A DNA stretch of 17,949 nt from Bacteroidales bacterium UBA1064 (GTDB lineage Bacteria > Bacteroidota > Bacteroidia > Bacteroidales > Tenuifilaceae). The notes beneath the pieces were generated by a model. The model saw nothing but the letters and a program-made list of their open reading frames with translations, was not told the origin of the DNA and did not search any database. The DNA lies in contig DCDD01000083.1 in the NCBI GenBank assembly GCA_002316235.1, positions 1 to 17,949 on the forward strand. Direction: 5' to 3'. This document shows, one piece after another, positions 1 through 7,718 of this stretch; position 1 is the stretch's first letter; the number at the start of each line of letters is the position of its first letter. The position numbers and the translations under genes were made by a program.

Positions 1-300
1 GCCTAGCCCAGGGCAAAGCCCTGGGTTTAACTCCAAAGCATAATTTTGACCCTTTGCATCGCAACGGGAAAAACAAGTTTAAATATTCCGCCCCTTCAGG
101 GCTTAATATATCATACCGCCACGCCACAAGGGGCTGCGCCCCTTGCTACCTATTCCGCCCCGTTGGGGCTAAAGAAAGAGGAAAGTATAAAGTGGATTTG
201 TCCGGTTTTAGAAGGATTCACCCTTCGACAAACTCAGGGCAGGCTCCTTCGACTGGTGTTACAGTGAGTAGTTCGGCTGGCTCACCATAACACCTGTCTA
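1..300. repeat. Cluster of GC-rich hairpin repeats (REP-like), no gene
   Basis: This non-coding stretch lies downstream of tex and is packed with short inverted repeats. A perfect 8-bp stem with an AAA loop lies at 7-14/18-25 (CCCAGGGC / GCCCTGGG). A perfect 8-bp stem with a TGC loop lies at 127-134/138-145 (CAAGGGGC / GCCCCTTG). A 5-bp stem lies at 157-161/165-169. The 11-mer TATTCCGCCCC occurs twice, at 84-94 and 151-161, each time starting a small GC hairpin followed by TTAA or TAAA, so these look like two copies of one unit. Elements of this look are common between genes in Bacteroidetes. Open frames here are translations of the repeats and are not believable genes. The role is unknown: possibly a REP-like non-autonomous element family, mRNA end protection, or both. 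Confidence 0.7.
255..294. repeat. Long imperfect inverted repeat near the end of tex
   Basis: GGTGTTACAGTGAG at 255-268 pairs with CTCACCATAACACC at 281-294 (12 of 14 positions match), with a 12-base loop. It sits about 45 bp beyond the tex stop codon. There is no T-run on the minus-strand side, so it is not a classic intrinsic terminator for tex. It directly follows a segment containing CCTTCGAC at two places (around 223 and 246), which looks like another repeat family. Confidence 0.5.
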
Positions 301-338
301 ACTGCTCAGGGTTCAATTCTGTCCGCCTCCCTAATAGA

Positions 339-2483
339 CTATTGCTCAACATCCTTCAGCGAGAGCTGAATTCTTTTTCGGGGAATATCAACCTCAAGCA
401 CCCTTACCCGCACATGCTGATGCAGCTTCACCACGTCGAGGGGGTTTGAAACAAACCTACCGGCCAGCTGTGAGATGTGGATAAGTCCATCCTGCTTAAC
501 ACCTATATCAACAAAAGCACCAAAATTGGTAATGTTGGTAACAATTCCCGGAACCACCATGCCGGGGGTTAGGTCGTCAATCTTAAAAATGTCCTTGGCA
601 AACTCAAATACTTTAATAGTGCTACGAGGGTCGCGACCGGGTTTTGCGAGTTCCAGCATTATGTCGTTCAGGGTAGGAAGCCCCGTTTTCTCTGAAACAT
701 ACTTCTCAACCCTAATTCGAGATCTTAGCTGGTCGTTGCCAATTAAGTCTTTCACCGTGCACTCCAAATCACCGGCCATTTGCTCAACAATATGGTAGCT
801 CTCGGGATGAACGGCGCTGTTGTCAAGTGGGTTTTGGGCTTCGGTAATTCTCAAAAAGCCTGCGCATTGTTCAAATGCCTTTCCACCAAGCCGGGGAACA
901 TTCTTCAGCTCCGTTCGGCTTCTGAATGGGCCATTCTGCTTCCTGTAATCAACAATGTTTTTGGCCAGCTGTGGTCCTAAGCCAGAGACATAGGTTAGCA
1001 AATGCATGCTGGCAGTATTCAGGTTAACCCCTACATGGTTAACACAACTCTCAACAACCCTGTCAAGCCCCTCTTTAAGCTTTGACTGGTCAACATCGTG
1101 CTGGTACTGCCCTACCCCAATTGATTTTGGATCGATTTTAACCAGCTCGGCAAGCGGGTCCATCAGCCTACGACCAATGGAAACTGCACCCCGAACAGTT
1201 ACATCATAGTCGGGAAATTCCTCACGGGCAACTGGAGAAGCGGAGTAAACAGATGCGCCATCCTCGCTGACCACAAAGACCTTAACATCTCGGTTGAAAT
1301 GAATACGCTTTACAAGCGACTCTGTTTCGCGACCGGCGGTTCCGTTACCAATGGCTATTGCATCAATTTTGAATGTTTCAACAAGGCTTGAAATTTTTGA
1401 CATAGCCTTTCCCTGCTCGTTGCGGGGTTGATGTGGATAAATGGTTTCGTTATGGATAAGGTTTCCCTGAGCATCAAGGCAAACCATCTTGCAGCCCGTA
1501 CGGTAGCCCGGATCAATAGCCAGCACATTTTTCTGTCCCAACGGAGGGGAAAGCAGTAGCTGGCGAAGGTTTTCGGCAAATACTCGTATTGCCTCAGCAT
1601 CCGCCTTTTCCTTTAGCTCGGCAGTAAACTCATTTTCAATTGATGGTTCTATCAACCTTTTATAGGAATCGGCTAGTGCAAGTTCGAGCTGCTTGGCTGT
1701 TTCACCGGTTGACTTCAGCAGCGATTTCCGTAGCTCATCAAGAACGCCATCGGCAGGAGGGGTTATGGAAACCCGGAGAAAACCCTCATCTTCGCCTCGT
1801 TTAATAGCCAAAAACCTGTGAGAAGCGCAGCGTCGGACAGGCTCTTCAAACTCAAAGTAATCGGAATATTTTATGCCTTCGGCTTCCTTCCCCTTGACAA
1901 CTCTTGAACGAATAATGGCTTTCTGCTTAAAATTGCGGCGTACAGTATTTCTAACTCTTTCATCCTCGCTTAGCATTTCGGCAGCTATATCGCGTGCACC
2001 CTGTAACGCCTCCTCAACATTGGCAACCTTATCGGATATAAAGGTTTGGGCTTTTGTTAAAATATCCTTTTCAACCTGATTAAACACCAGCAAGGCAAGC
2101 GGTTCCAGACCCTTCTCCCTGGCAATAGTTGCACGGGTTCTGCGTTTTGGTTTATAGGGCAGATAGATGTCCTCAAGCTCAGACAACTCGTAACATCCAG
2201 CAATACGCTCCCTGAGGCTGTCGGTCAATTTTCCTTGCTCCTCAATGGTGGTCAGGATTGTTTCCTTACGCCTGTCGAGATCGAGAAGCTTAGCAGAGAG
2301 GGAGTTAATTTCGGCAATTTGAACTTCGTCGAGGTTTCCTGTCGCTTCCTTACGGTAGCGGCTAATAAACGGAATGGTTGCGCCCTCCTCCAGCAGGTGG
2401 ATAACGTTAAAAACCTGCCTGGGCTTTATACCCATCCTGTTAGAAATCAGCTCTACTCGCCTGCTGCTATCGGTTGTGCTCAT
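339..2483 (-). CDS. tex: Tex family RNA-binding transcription accessory protein
   Basis: This is a 714-residue cytoplasmic protein of the Tex/YhgF family, which binds nucleic acid and is linked to transcription and RNA metabolism. The usual domain order is visible. The helical Tex N-terminal region covers about residues 1-200. A YqgF-like RNase H fold starts near 318, with DPGYRTG at 324-330 and GNGTAGRE near 379. A helix-hairpin-helix region lies at about 488-548 (VSGLGPQLAKNIVDYR, then VPRLGGKAFEQ). A C-terminal S1 domain covers about 637-712, with NFGAFVDIGVKQDGLIHIS. Length and order are normal for the family, and no frameshift is seen. The start ATG at 2483 gives the expected N-terminus. 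No Shine-Dalgarno sequence precedes it, as is usual in Bacteroidetes. It is transcribed away from the lipid kinase gene, with 164 bp between the two starts. The exact physiological role of Tex in this group is not known. Confidence 0.96.
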   Translation of the reverse strand: MSTTDSSRRVELISNRMGIKPRQVFNVIHLLEEGATIPFISRYRKEATGNLDEVQIAEINSLSAKLLDLDRRKETILTTIEEQGKLTDSLRERIAGCYELSELEDIYLPYKPKRRTRATIAREKGLEPLALLVFNQVEKDILTKAQTFISDKVANVEEALQGARDIAAEMLSEDERVRNTVRRNFKQKAIIRSRVVKGKEAEGIKYSDYFEFEEPVRRCASHRFLAIKRGEDEGFLRVSITPPADGVLDELRKSLLKSTGETAKQLELALADSYKRLIEPSIENEFTAELKEKADAEAIRVFAENLRQLLLSPPLGQKNVLAIDPGYRTGCKMVCLDAQGNLIHNETIYPHQPRNEQGKAMSKISSLVETFKIDAIAIGNGTAGRETESLVKRIHFNRDVKVFVVSEDGASVYSASPVAREEFPDYDVTVRGAVSIGRRLMDPLAELVKIDPKSIGVGQYQHDVDQSKLKEGLDRVVESCVNHVGVNLNTASMHLLTYVSGLGPQLAKNIVDYRKQNGPFRSRTELKNVPRLGGKAFEQCAGFLRITEAQNPLDNSAVHPESYHIVEQMAGDLECTVKDLIGNDQLRSRIRVEKYVSEKTGLPTLNDIMLELAKPGRDPRSTIKVFEFAKDIFKIDDLTPGMVVPGIVTNITNFGAFVDIGVKQDGLIHISQLAGRFVSNPLDVVKLHQHVRVRVLEVDIPRKRIQLSLKDVEQ

Positions 2484-2511
2484 AGGAAAACTAATTAGCC
2501 GACAAAAAAAG

Positions 2512-2542
2512 TAAAATTATTTGTGTGAGGCAAGAGCAGCAA
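2512..2542 (-). promoter_or_regulatory. Candidate tex promoter
   Basis: On the minus strand, TTG (2542-2540) is followed after 20 bp by TAATTTTA (2519-2512), which matches the Bacteroidetes -7 consensus TAnnTTTG at all but the last base. It lies about 30 bp upstream of the tex start. The match is moderate and rests on position and spacing. Confidence 0.3.
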
Positions 2543-2582
2543 TAAAAATGAAGCCAATGAAACCATGCAAAATCATCATCTG

Positions 2583-2613
2583 TTGCACTATTCCTCTTTT
2601 GAACTTACATTTG
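2583..2613 (+). promoter_or_regulatory. Candidate promoter of the lipid kinase gene
   Basis: TTG at 2583-2585 is followed after 20 bp by TACATTTG at 2606-2613, a full match to the Bacteroidetes -7 consensus TAnnTTTG. The expected transcription start would be near 2620, giving a leader of about 30 nt before the ATG at 2648. Together with the tex candidate it forms a divergent promoter region. Confidence 0.45.
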
Positions 2614-2647
2614 CACCAACCGCAACAACCCAGCAAACAACAAACCC

Positions 2648-3595
2648 ATGGAGCGTTTAACGGAGGTAGAAAAGGAAAAAATTTTATTTATCATCAATCC
2701 GATTTCCGGCATAAGGCCCAAGGGCAACGTGGAAAAGAATATACTCAAGTATCTCGACAATGTAAAATACCGGGCTGAGTTTCATGTTACCACATGCAAA
2801 GGAGACGCAACGGCGGCTGTTCAAGCTAAACTTGCCGAAGGATATACGAAATTCGTTGCTGTTGGGGGCGACGGAACAGTGAACGAGGTAGCCAGCGCAA
2901 TTGTTGGCACCGAGGCTACACTGGGCATAATTCCAACGGGTTCTGGAAACGGGCTTGCCCGTCATTTGAGAATCCCGTTGAACTTGAAAAGGGCAATGGC
3001 TATCATCAACTGCGGAGCAGCTGATAGGATTGACTACGGGATGGTGAATAAAATTCCATTCTTCTGCACCTGCGGGGTTGGGTTTGATGCTCAAATAGGC
3101 TACAGGTTCGCCAGTAATGGCAAACGCGGATTCTTCAACTACATAAAAATTGTTATCTCCGATTTTCTACGCTACAAATCGAAAAAGTATAAGCTAAAGA
3201 TTGATGGTGATGGGAAGTTTAAGATTAGGGCATTCCTTATCACTGTTGCCAACTCATCACAGTACGGAAATAATGCCTACATTGCACCCTTGGCAGACAT
3301 AAGAGACGGGAAGCTAAACCTAAGCATCATCTCCCCTTTCAAGATTTTTGAGGCTCCGGTTATCGGCATAAGGCTCTTTACAAAGCGGATAGATAAAAGT
3401 ACTATGGAGCACAGCGGTGCCATTTCAGAGGTGGTAATTAAGCGTAAGCATAAGGATGTGGTGCATTACGATGGTGAGCCAATAATAATGGGCAAGAAGT
3501 TGAAAATAAGCGTAGTACCTCGTGGGCTAAGGGTAATAGTTCCTGCAACTAAAGAACGTATTAAACATCCATTCGCCTCACGCCATGAACCCTAA
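2648..3595 (+). CDS. Diacylglycerol kinase family lipid kinase (DgkB/YegS-like)
   Basis: This 315-residue soluble enzyme belongs to the DAGK catalytic-domain family, whose members phosphorylate diacylglycerol or related lipids (sometimes sphingoid bases) with ATP at the membrane face. The N-terminus KILFIINPISG (residues 11-21) is the typical first strand. The nucleotide-binding signature GGDGT is at 73-77 with VNE after it, and PTGSGNGLAR is at 96-105. CGVGFDAQIG near 142-151 and the late YDGEP motif are also characteristic. Length is normal. The start ATG at 2648 leaves about ten residues before the first strand, and a good promoter lies just upstream. The lipid substrate cannot be read from sequence. 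Since Bacteroidales often make sphingolipids, a sphingoid-base substrate is possible but is only inference. It converges with the exonuclease gene, with 22 bp between the stop codons. Confidence 0.93.
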   Translation: MERLTEVEKEKILFIINPISGIRPKGNVEKNILKYLDNVKYRAEFHVTTCKGDATAAVQAKLAEGYTKFVAVGGDGTVNEVASAIVGTEATLGIIPTGSGNGLARHLRIPLNLKRAMAIINCGAADRIDYGMVNKIPFFCTCGVGFDAQIGYRFASNGKRGFFNYIKIVISDFLRYKSKKYKLKIDGDGKFKIRAFLITVANSSQYGNNAYIAPLADIRDGKLNLSIISPFKIFEAPVIGIRLFTKRIDKSTMEHSGAISEVVIKRKHKDVVHYDGEPIIMGKKLKISVVPRGLRVIVPATKERIKHPFASRHEP

Positions 3596-3617
3596 GGGAT
3601 ATTAGCCCTTTACACTA

Positions 3618-4385
3618 TCACTGCTGCTTCATCTTCAGGTAAATGGCCGTAAGTACCCTTTTAGTGTAAAGGGGGAAATCGCCGTTCATCATCCACGAGT
3701 AGTAGCTTGGCTCCTTTTTTAACACCTCAACAACAGGCAACCCTTTGTGCTTACCAAAGTTGAATACTTCAACTCCTCTGTCATCCAAAATGATTCGGCC
3801 GGCGAAATCAACATTGCGGTTAAACGAGCTGAACTCGGACAGGTAGTTCACGTCGTTTTTAAGCTCGGGGTAACGGTCAAGCTGAGCCATGAGTATTTCG
3901 TAGGTAGCCATGGTGTCGGCTCCGGCGGTATGGGCATCAGTTAACTCCTTATCCATGTAAAACTTATAGGCTGCGCCCAGGGTGCGCTTTTCCATCTTGT
4001 GGAAAATGGTTTGCACATCAATAAACTTTCGACGCTTGAGGTCGATATCAACACCAGCACGCAGGAACTCCTCGGCCAGCAGGGGAAGATCGAACTTGTT
4101 AGAGTTGAATCCTGCAAAATCGCAACCCTCCAGATGGTTAGCCAGCGAGCGAGCTATTTCCTTAAATGTTGGTTCATTCCTTACATCTTCATCGGTAATG
4201 CCATGAATGGCAGTAGCCTCGGGCGGAATAGGCATTCCGGGGTTCACCCGACGAACCCTCATATTCTCCGAGCCATCGGGTAAAATTTTAAGAACTGCAA
4301 TCTCAACCACCCTGTCGTGCACTATATCAATTCCTGTTGTTTCCAAATCAATAACGGCGAGCGGATTCTTTATATTAAGCTTCAT
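3618..4385 (-). CDS. DnaQ-like 3'-5' exonuclease with GKHKG C-terminal domain
   Basis: The enzyme is a DEDD-type 3'-5' exonuclease of the DNA polymerase III epsilon/RNase T superfamily, 255 residues from the chosen start. Exo I is DLETTG (D13, E15). Exo II is in FAGFNSNKFDLPLL. Exo III is in DAHTAGADTMATYEI, with the His and Asp of the DEDDh type. After the nuclease domain, the last 50 or so residues (FNFGKHKGLPV ... PSYYSWMMNGDFP) form a small domain like that found at the C-terminus of exonuclease X and in DUF3820 proteins. A longer frame begins at 4430, but its first codon is TTG and falls inside a good -7 promoter box. ATG at 4385, giving MKLNIKNPLAVIDLETTG, is therefore the better start. 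It lies downstream of dnaN on the same strand but beyond a terminator, so it probably has its own promoter. Proofreading and DNA repair are both possible roles. Confidence 0.93.
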   Translation of the reverse strand: MKLNIKNPLAVIDLETTGIDIVHDRVVEIAVLKILPDGSENMRVRRVNPGMPIPPEATAIHGITDEDVRNEPTFKEIARSLANHLEGCDFAGFNSNKFDLPLLAEEFLRAGVDIDLKRRKFIDVQTIFHKMEKRTLGAAYKFYMDKELTDAHTAGADTMATYEILMAQLDRYPELKNDVNYLSEFSSFNRNVDFAGRIILDDRGVEVFNFGKHKGLPVVEVLKKEPSYYSWMMNGDFPLYTKRVLTAIYLKMKQQ

Positions 4386-4427
4386 GGCAATAGCTGTTGA
4401 AATGGTGCAATAAACGCTAATCTTAAT

Positions 4428-4435
4428 CAAATATA
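4428..4435 (-). promoter_or_regulatory. Candidate -7 box for the exonuclease gene
   Basis: On the minus strand the sequence reads TATATTTG, a full match to TAnnTTTG. It would start transcription near 4422, leaving a leader of about 37 nt before the ATG at 4385. No good -33 TTTG is seen at 19-21 bp spacing, so this is a half-match. It argues against translation starting at 4430. Confidence 0.4.
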
Positions 4436-4510
4436 AATGGTTAACCTTGCATTAAAGGTAAATCAAACCCTTAAGTGGGTCGAATATGCGACAAGCCTAC
4501 CATGCAACCC

Positions 4511-4542
4511 GAAAAAATTCCCCGGAATTAAAAGCTCCGGGG
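4511..4542 (-). terminator. Intrinsic terminator after dnaN
   Basis: A perfect 7-bp GC-rich stem (CCCCGGA at 4520-4526 with TCCGGGG at 4536-4542, 9-base loop) is followed on the minus strand by AATTTTTTC. This is the form of a rho-independent terminator and begins 19 bp after the dnaN stop codon. It should separate dnaN transcription from the exonuclease gene downstream. Confidence 0.8.
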
Positions 4543-4560
4543 TGCCTGGTAAGCTCTAGC

Positions 4561-5691
4561 TTAATCGCCAATCATCATTGGCATAAGCAGCATCAATATA
4601 TCCTCGTCGGGATTATCGTTGATGTGGGGAAAAACAAGTGAGGCAAGAGATGGTTCTGAGAAAGAAAGAACCACCTCGGTAGAGGAAATGTTGGCCAATA
4701 TTTCGGATAGGAAAATTGACTTAAATCCAATTTCCATTTCGGTTCCCTCGTACTCACAGCTTAGCCTTTCGAATGCCGAAACAGAAAAATCGAGGTCTTC
4801 GGCCGAAACGGTGCACTGGTTTCCGGTGAGGCTAAGTTTAACCATGTTGCTGGCAGCGTTGGAGTAGATGGAGACCCGGCGAACCGAGTTGTAGAGGTCA
4901 ACCCTGTCAACTATCATTCTATTAGGGTTGTCAACGGGGATAACGGCATTATAGTTGGGATAGTTACCTTCGACCAGGCGGCAAACCATGGTGTAGCCAG
5001 GCATGGTAAACACCGCATTTTTATCATCGAACTGCACGTTAACAAAACCGGTTTCCTTTACCAGCATATTCTTGAGTAGCTGGGCAGGTTTCTTGGGTAG
5101 AATGAACGAGGCATCCGCTTCAACCTGAACGTCCTTTCTGCGGTAGCGAACCAAGCGATGTGCATCGGATGATACGAAGGTTATTCCCTGTTCGTTGAGC
5201 TCGGTAAATATGCCGTTCATCATAGGCCGCATTTCGTCATCGGCAGTGGCAAATATGGTTTTGTTAATGCCATTGAGTAGAATTTCGGCAGAAAGCTTAA
5301 CGCTATGCGAATCTTCAGGTTTCAGCATTGCCCTTTGAGGAAAATCATCGGCAGGCTGTCCAACAATGTGAAATTGACCGTTTTCAGAGTTAATGGTGAT
5401 GTTTTGGGTACCGGGATTTATATCAAAAGTCAACGGTTGTTCGGAAAACTCTTTTAGCGTATCTATCAGAATTTTGTAGGGAATAGCCACAGTGCCCTCA
5501 TCGGAAACATTTTCGAGGGAAAAGCGGGTTACCAGCGTGGTTTCCAAATCGGACGCAGTAATTTCCAACTCGTTCCCCTCAAGGTTGAACAGAAAGTTGT
5601 CCAGAATCGGTAGCGTATTCTTGCTGCTAATCACCCTGCTTACCACCGAAAGGTGACTTAATAGCTCAGTGCTTGATACTACAAATTTCAT
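4561..5691 (-). CDS. dnaN: DNA polymerase III subunit beta (sliding clamp)
   Basis: This is the ring-shaped clamp that tethers the replicative polymerase to DNA, 376 residues, the normal size for three similar domains of about 125 residues each. The N-terminus MKFVVSSTELLSHLSVVSRVI and the following TLPILDNFLFN and LEITASDLETTL segments are typical of domain I. FATADDEMRPMMNGIF, with SSDAHRLVRYRR after it, marks domain II. VEGNYPNYNAVIP and the C-terminal LMLLMPMMIGD match domain III, where the last strand usually ends in a form of LMPMRL. The start is unambiguous. A terminator follows directly. Upstream (5692-5981) no strong -7/-33 pair was found. dnaN next to a DnaQ-like exonuclease is an arrangement I also recall from other Bacteroidales. 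Confidence 0.98.
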   Translation of the reverse strand: MKFVVSSTELLSHLSVVSRVISSKNTLPILDNFLFNLEGNELEITASDLETTLVTRFSLENVSDEGTVAIPYKILIDTLKEFSEQPLTFDINPGTQNITINSENGQFHIVGQPADDFPQRAMLKPEDSHSVKLSAEILLNGINKTIFATADDEMRPMMNGIFTELNEQGITFVSSDAHRLVRYRRKDVQVEADASFILPKKPAQLLKNMLVKETGFVNVQFDDKNAVFTMPGYTMVCRLVEGNYPNYNAVIPVDNPNRMIVDRVDLYNSVRRVSIYSNAASNMVKLSLTGNQCTVSAEDLDFSVSAFERLSCEYEGTEMEIGFKSIFLSEILANISSTEVVLSFSEPSLASLVFPHINDNPDEDILMLLMPMMIGD

Positions 5692-5981
5692 TCTTCGTAA
5701 GTTTTAAGTTATTATCAATGCTACTTTTACTTATCTTTTGAGAGTAAAAACACCCTTGCCATACTTAAAGAAGTTAGGCGCCAAAATTTAAAAATTACTG
5801 ATTACCAGAATGATCTACTTAAATTTTCAGGTTCAATATTACGAATTTTTGTCCGTTTAAAGTTTAAAAAGCCTACCTATTTAATATTTTTTCTTGAAAT
5901 GTGGCTTATTCTAATGGTTTGCCACATTTTAGAAGTAGGGACGGATATTAGCCGCGCCCTAACTACGTTATAGGGTTGGCA
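5692..5981. other. AT-rich intergenic region with two inverted repeats
   Basis: This gap separates the gldG stop codon from the dnaN start, both on the minus strand. Just past gldG is an irregular hairpin at 5957-5975 (CCCTAAC / GTTATAGGG, with a 2-base bulge). A perfect 9-bp inverted repeat (AAATGTGGC at 5897-5905, GCCACATTT at 5921-5929) lies about 53 bp past gldG. Neither has a T-run on the minus-strand side, so they are not classic terminators. Nothing resembling a gene is present, and no convincing dnaN promoter could be assigned. Confidence 0.5.
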
Positions 5982-7694
5982 TTACTTTGGGGTAGAATAA
6001 TGATTTCTTCGGATAAAAAAATAGATTAGGCCACCTAGCACCAGCACTAGCGATGGCAAAACGGTGTTGACAACTTGCCATGCCAAGCGCGATTGGGAAG
6101 CCTTGCTCCTGTCAAGCAGCCTGAGCTTGAAGTCGCGTGAGCGAAGGTTAACTATCCCATTATCATCATTCAGGTACTTTACCATGTTCATCACCAGCTC
6201 CTTGTTTCCGTATGTTTGCTGGGTGTAACGGTCGTATCCCAACGGAAGCACATAGGCTCCATTAGGGCGGTGCTGCACATCGTTTCTAACCATGTCGGCA
6301 TCGGCAACTACCACCATTCGGGTAAACGAGCTTTTAGCACGAAACTCAAAAGGTTCACCATGGTTGTAATTCTTCAACGGACGGTTGGTAAAAACCGAGG
6401 TAAAGTATCCTTCAAGCTCGGCGGCTACGGGAACGTTAGGGTTTATAAAATGCTGCTCGTTTGGTGTCTGCTCAATCTCGGAAAGGTTGATTAAAAGGGG
6501 AACCTGGAGAATTCGGCTTGTAGCAGAGGTGTAGAGCAGGTAGTGTTTTTTTACCAAAGGATTCTCTCCAACCGTATCTACGGGACTTACAAATCGGGTG
6601 AGTATGGGGTTCAGATTCCGCGTAACCGGGTGGTTTGACGGTGGAATTAGTAGCGGAAAGTAGGGCCATGGCGCAGGGGCAAACTTGGAAGCCTGACCGG
6701 ATGGAGCAATGTTCACAGGAATTACAGCACACTGCAAATCCTGAACGATGAAGGGGTTTAACCTCACGCCATAACGAAACAGCATATCATCGAGGTTGGT
6801 TTGGGCAACAAAGGCCAGGGTTGATGCACCTGTTGAAAGGCTGTCCAGGCTAACAGCAACCGGGTCAACAAACCATAGCACTTTTCCACCCCGCATGATG
6901 AACTGGTCAACCACAAGCTTATCTTCTTCGGGAAAAGGCTTCGTGGGTCCGGCAACAATAGCTACGCTGTAGGGCTTAAGCGCTTCCATATCGCCATTTA
7001 GAATCACCCTATCAACCCTAAAGTACTCCGATAGCGATTTTTCAATATCGCCTGTTTCAAACTCATCTAGCTCTCCGTGCCCCTGAATAAATGCTATTCG
7101 CGGAAGGCTATCAGTTGAAAGCTTCACGAGGGCATCAACCAGAGCAAATTCAAAATTCTGAATGGAAAGGTTTAAATTCTCCTCAGCCGAAAGTATAGGG
7201 TTGTTCTTCAACAGGTTAACGGCCATCTCCTTACCCCTGAAGCTCATAAGCAATCCGGGGAATACAATCGTTTGGCTGCTTCCCCCCTGCCTGTTCCGCT
7301 GCTGAACGCTGGTTGGTGCCAGCCCTTTATCGTACAGACCGGCGAAAATTCTATCCTGCTCCCTGGAGTTTTTTGCACTGTAAGGGTTAACCAGCTCGTA
7401 GCGAACCTTACCCCTGGAGGCAACATTGAACTCATCCAACGTTTCGGTCAACATCCTCTTCATCCGGATAAAGCCGGTTGGTAAATCCCCATCGAGATAA
7501 ATTTTCATGGAAACCTCACCATTCAAATTTTTGAGAATTTCCCTGGTGATAGGCTGAAGGGTGTAAAGCTTGTCGGAGGTTAAATCGATGCGGAAATGCA
7601 AAACGCTTGATAAAGCATAAAGAGCTGCTACAGCGACAACCGATACCAGTAACCGCAGCAAACTTTTTACCTTATAACTTTTCTTCAACTCCAT
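5982..7694 (-). CDS. gldG: Gliding-motility ABC transporter auxiliary protein GldG
   Basis: GldG is the large membrane-anchored accessory component that works with the permease GldF and the ATPase GldA in Bacteroidetes. In gliding flavobacteria the transporter is linked to motility, but it is also kept in non-gliding species, where its substrate is unknown. The 570 residues show one N-terminal membrane helix (about 13-32, LLRLLVSVVAVAALYAL), then the typical FRIDLTSDKLYTLQP segment. A long extracytoplasmic ABC-2-associated domain follows, with IAFIQGHGELDEFE and the later IVAGPTKPF and VLWFVDPVAV segments. A C-terminal membrane helix (about 542-561, VVNTVLPSLVLVLGGLIYFF) is followed by the basic tail IRRNHY. 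It starts 24 bp after the gldF stop codon, so the two are almost certainly cotranscribed. Length is usual for the family. No ATPase gene (gldA) lies in this window. Confidence 0.95.
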   Translation of the reverse strand: MELKKSYKVKSLLRLLVSVVAVAALYALSSVLHFRIDLTSDKLYTLQPITREILKNLNGEVSMKIYLDGDLPTGFIRMKRMLTETLDEFNVASRGKVRYELVNPYSAKNSREQDRIFAGLYDKGLAPTSVQQRNRQGGSSQTIVFPGLLMSFRGKEMAVNLLKNNPILSAEENLNLSIQNFEFALVDALVKLSTDSLPRIAFIQGHGELDEFETGDIEKSLSEYFRVDRVILNGDMEALKPYSVAIVAGPTKPFPEEDKLVVDQFIMRGGKVLWFVDPVAVSLDSLSTGASTLAFVAQTNLDDMLFRYGVRLNPFIVQDLQCAVIPVNIAPSGQASKFAPAPWPYFPLLIPPSNHPVTRNLNPILTRFVSPVDTVGENPLVKKHYLLYTSATSRILQVPLLINLSEIEQTPNEQHFINPNVPVAAELEGYFTSVFTNRPLKNYNHGEPFEFRAKSSFTRMVVVADADMVRNDVQHRPNGAYVLPLGYDRYTQQTYGNKELVMNMVKYLNDDNGIVNLRSRDFKLRLLDRSKASQSRLAWQVVNTVLPSLVLVLGGLIYFFIRRNHYSTPK

Positions 7695-7718
7695 TTTAGC
7701 AATCCATTTTGCATTCCC

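Noticed and set aside
46..290. Two overlapping open frames of 73 and 78 codons
   Set aside because: They run through the GC hairpin repeats, have no recognisable motif or promoter, and are best seen as chance frames.
4386..4430. Upstream extension of the exonuclease to 270 residues
   Set aside because: The start would be TTG, overlaps a perfect -7 promoter box, and adds residues not seen before the Exo I strand in the family.
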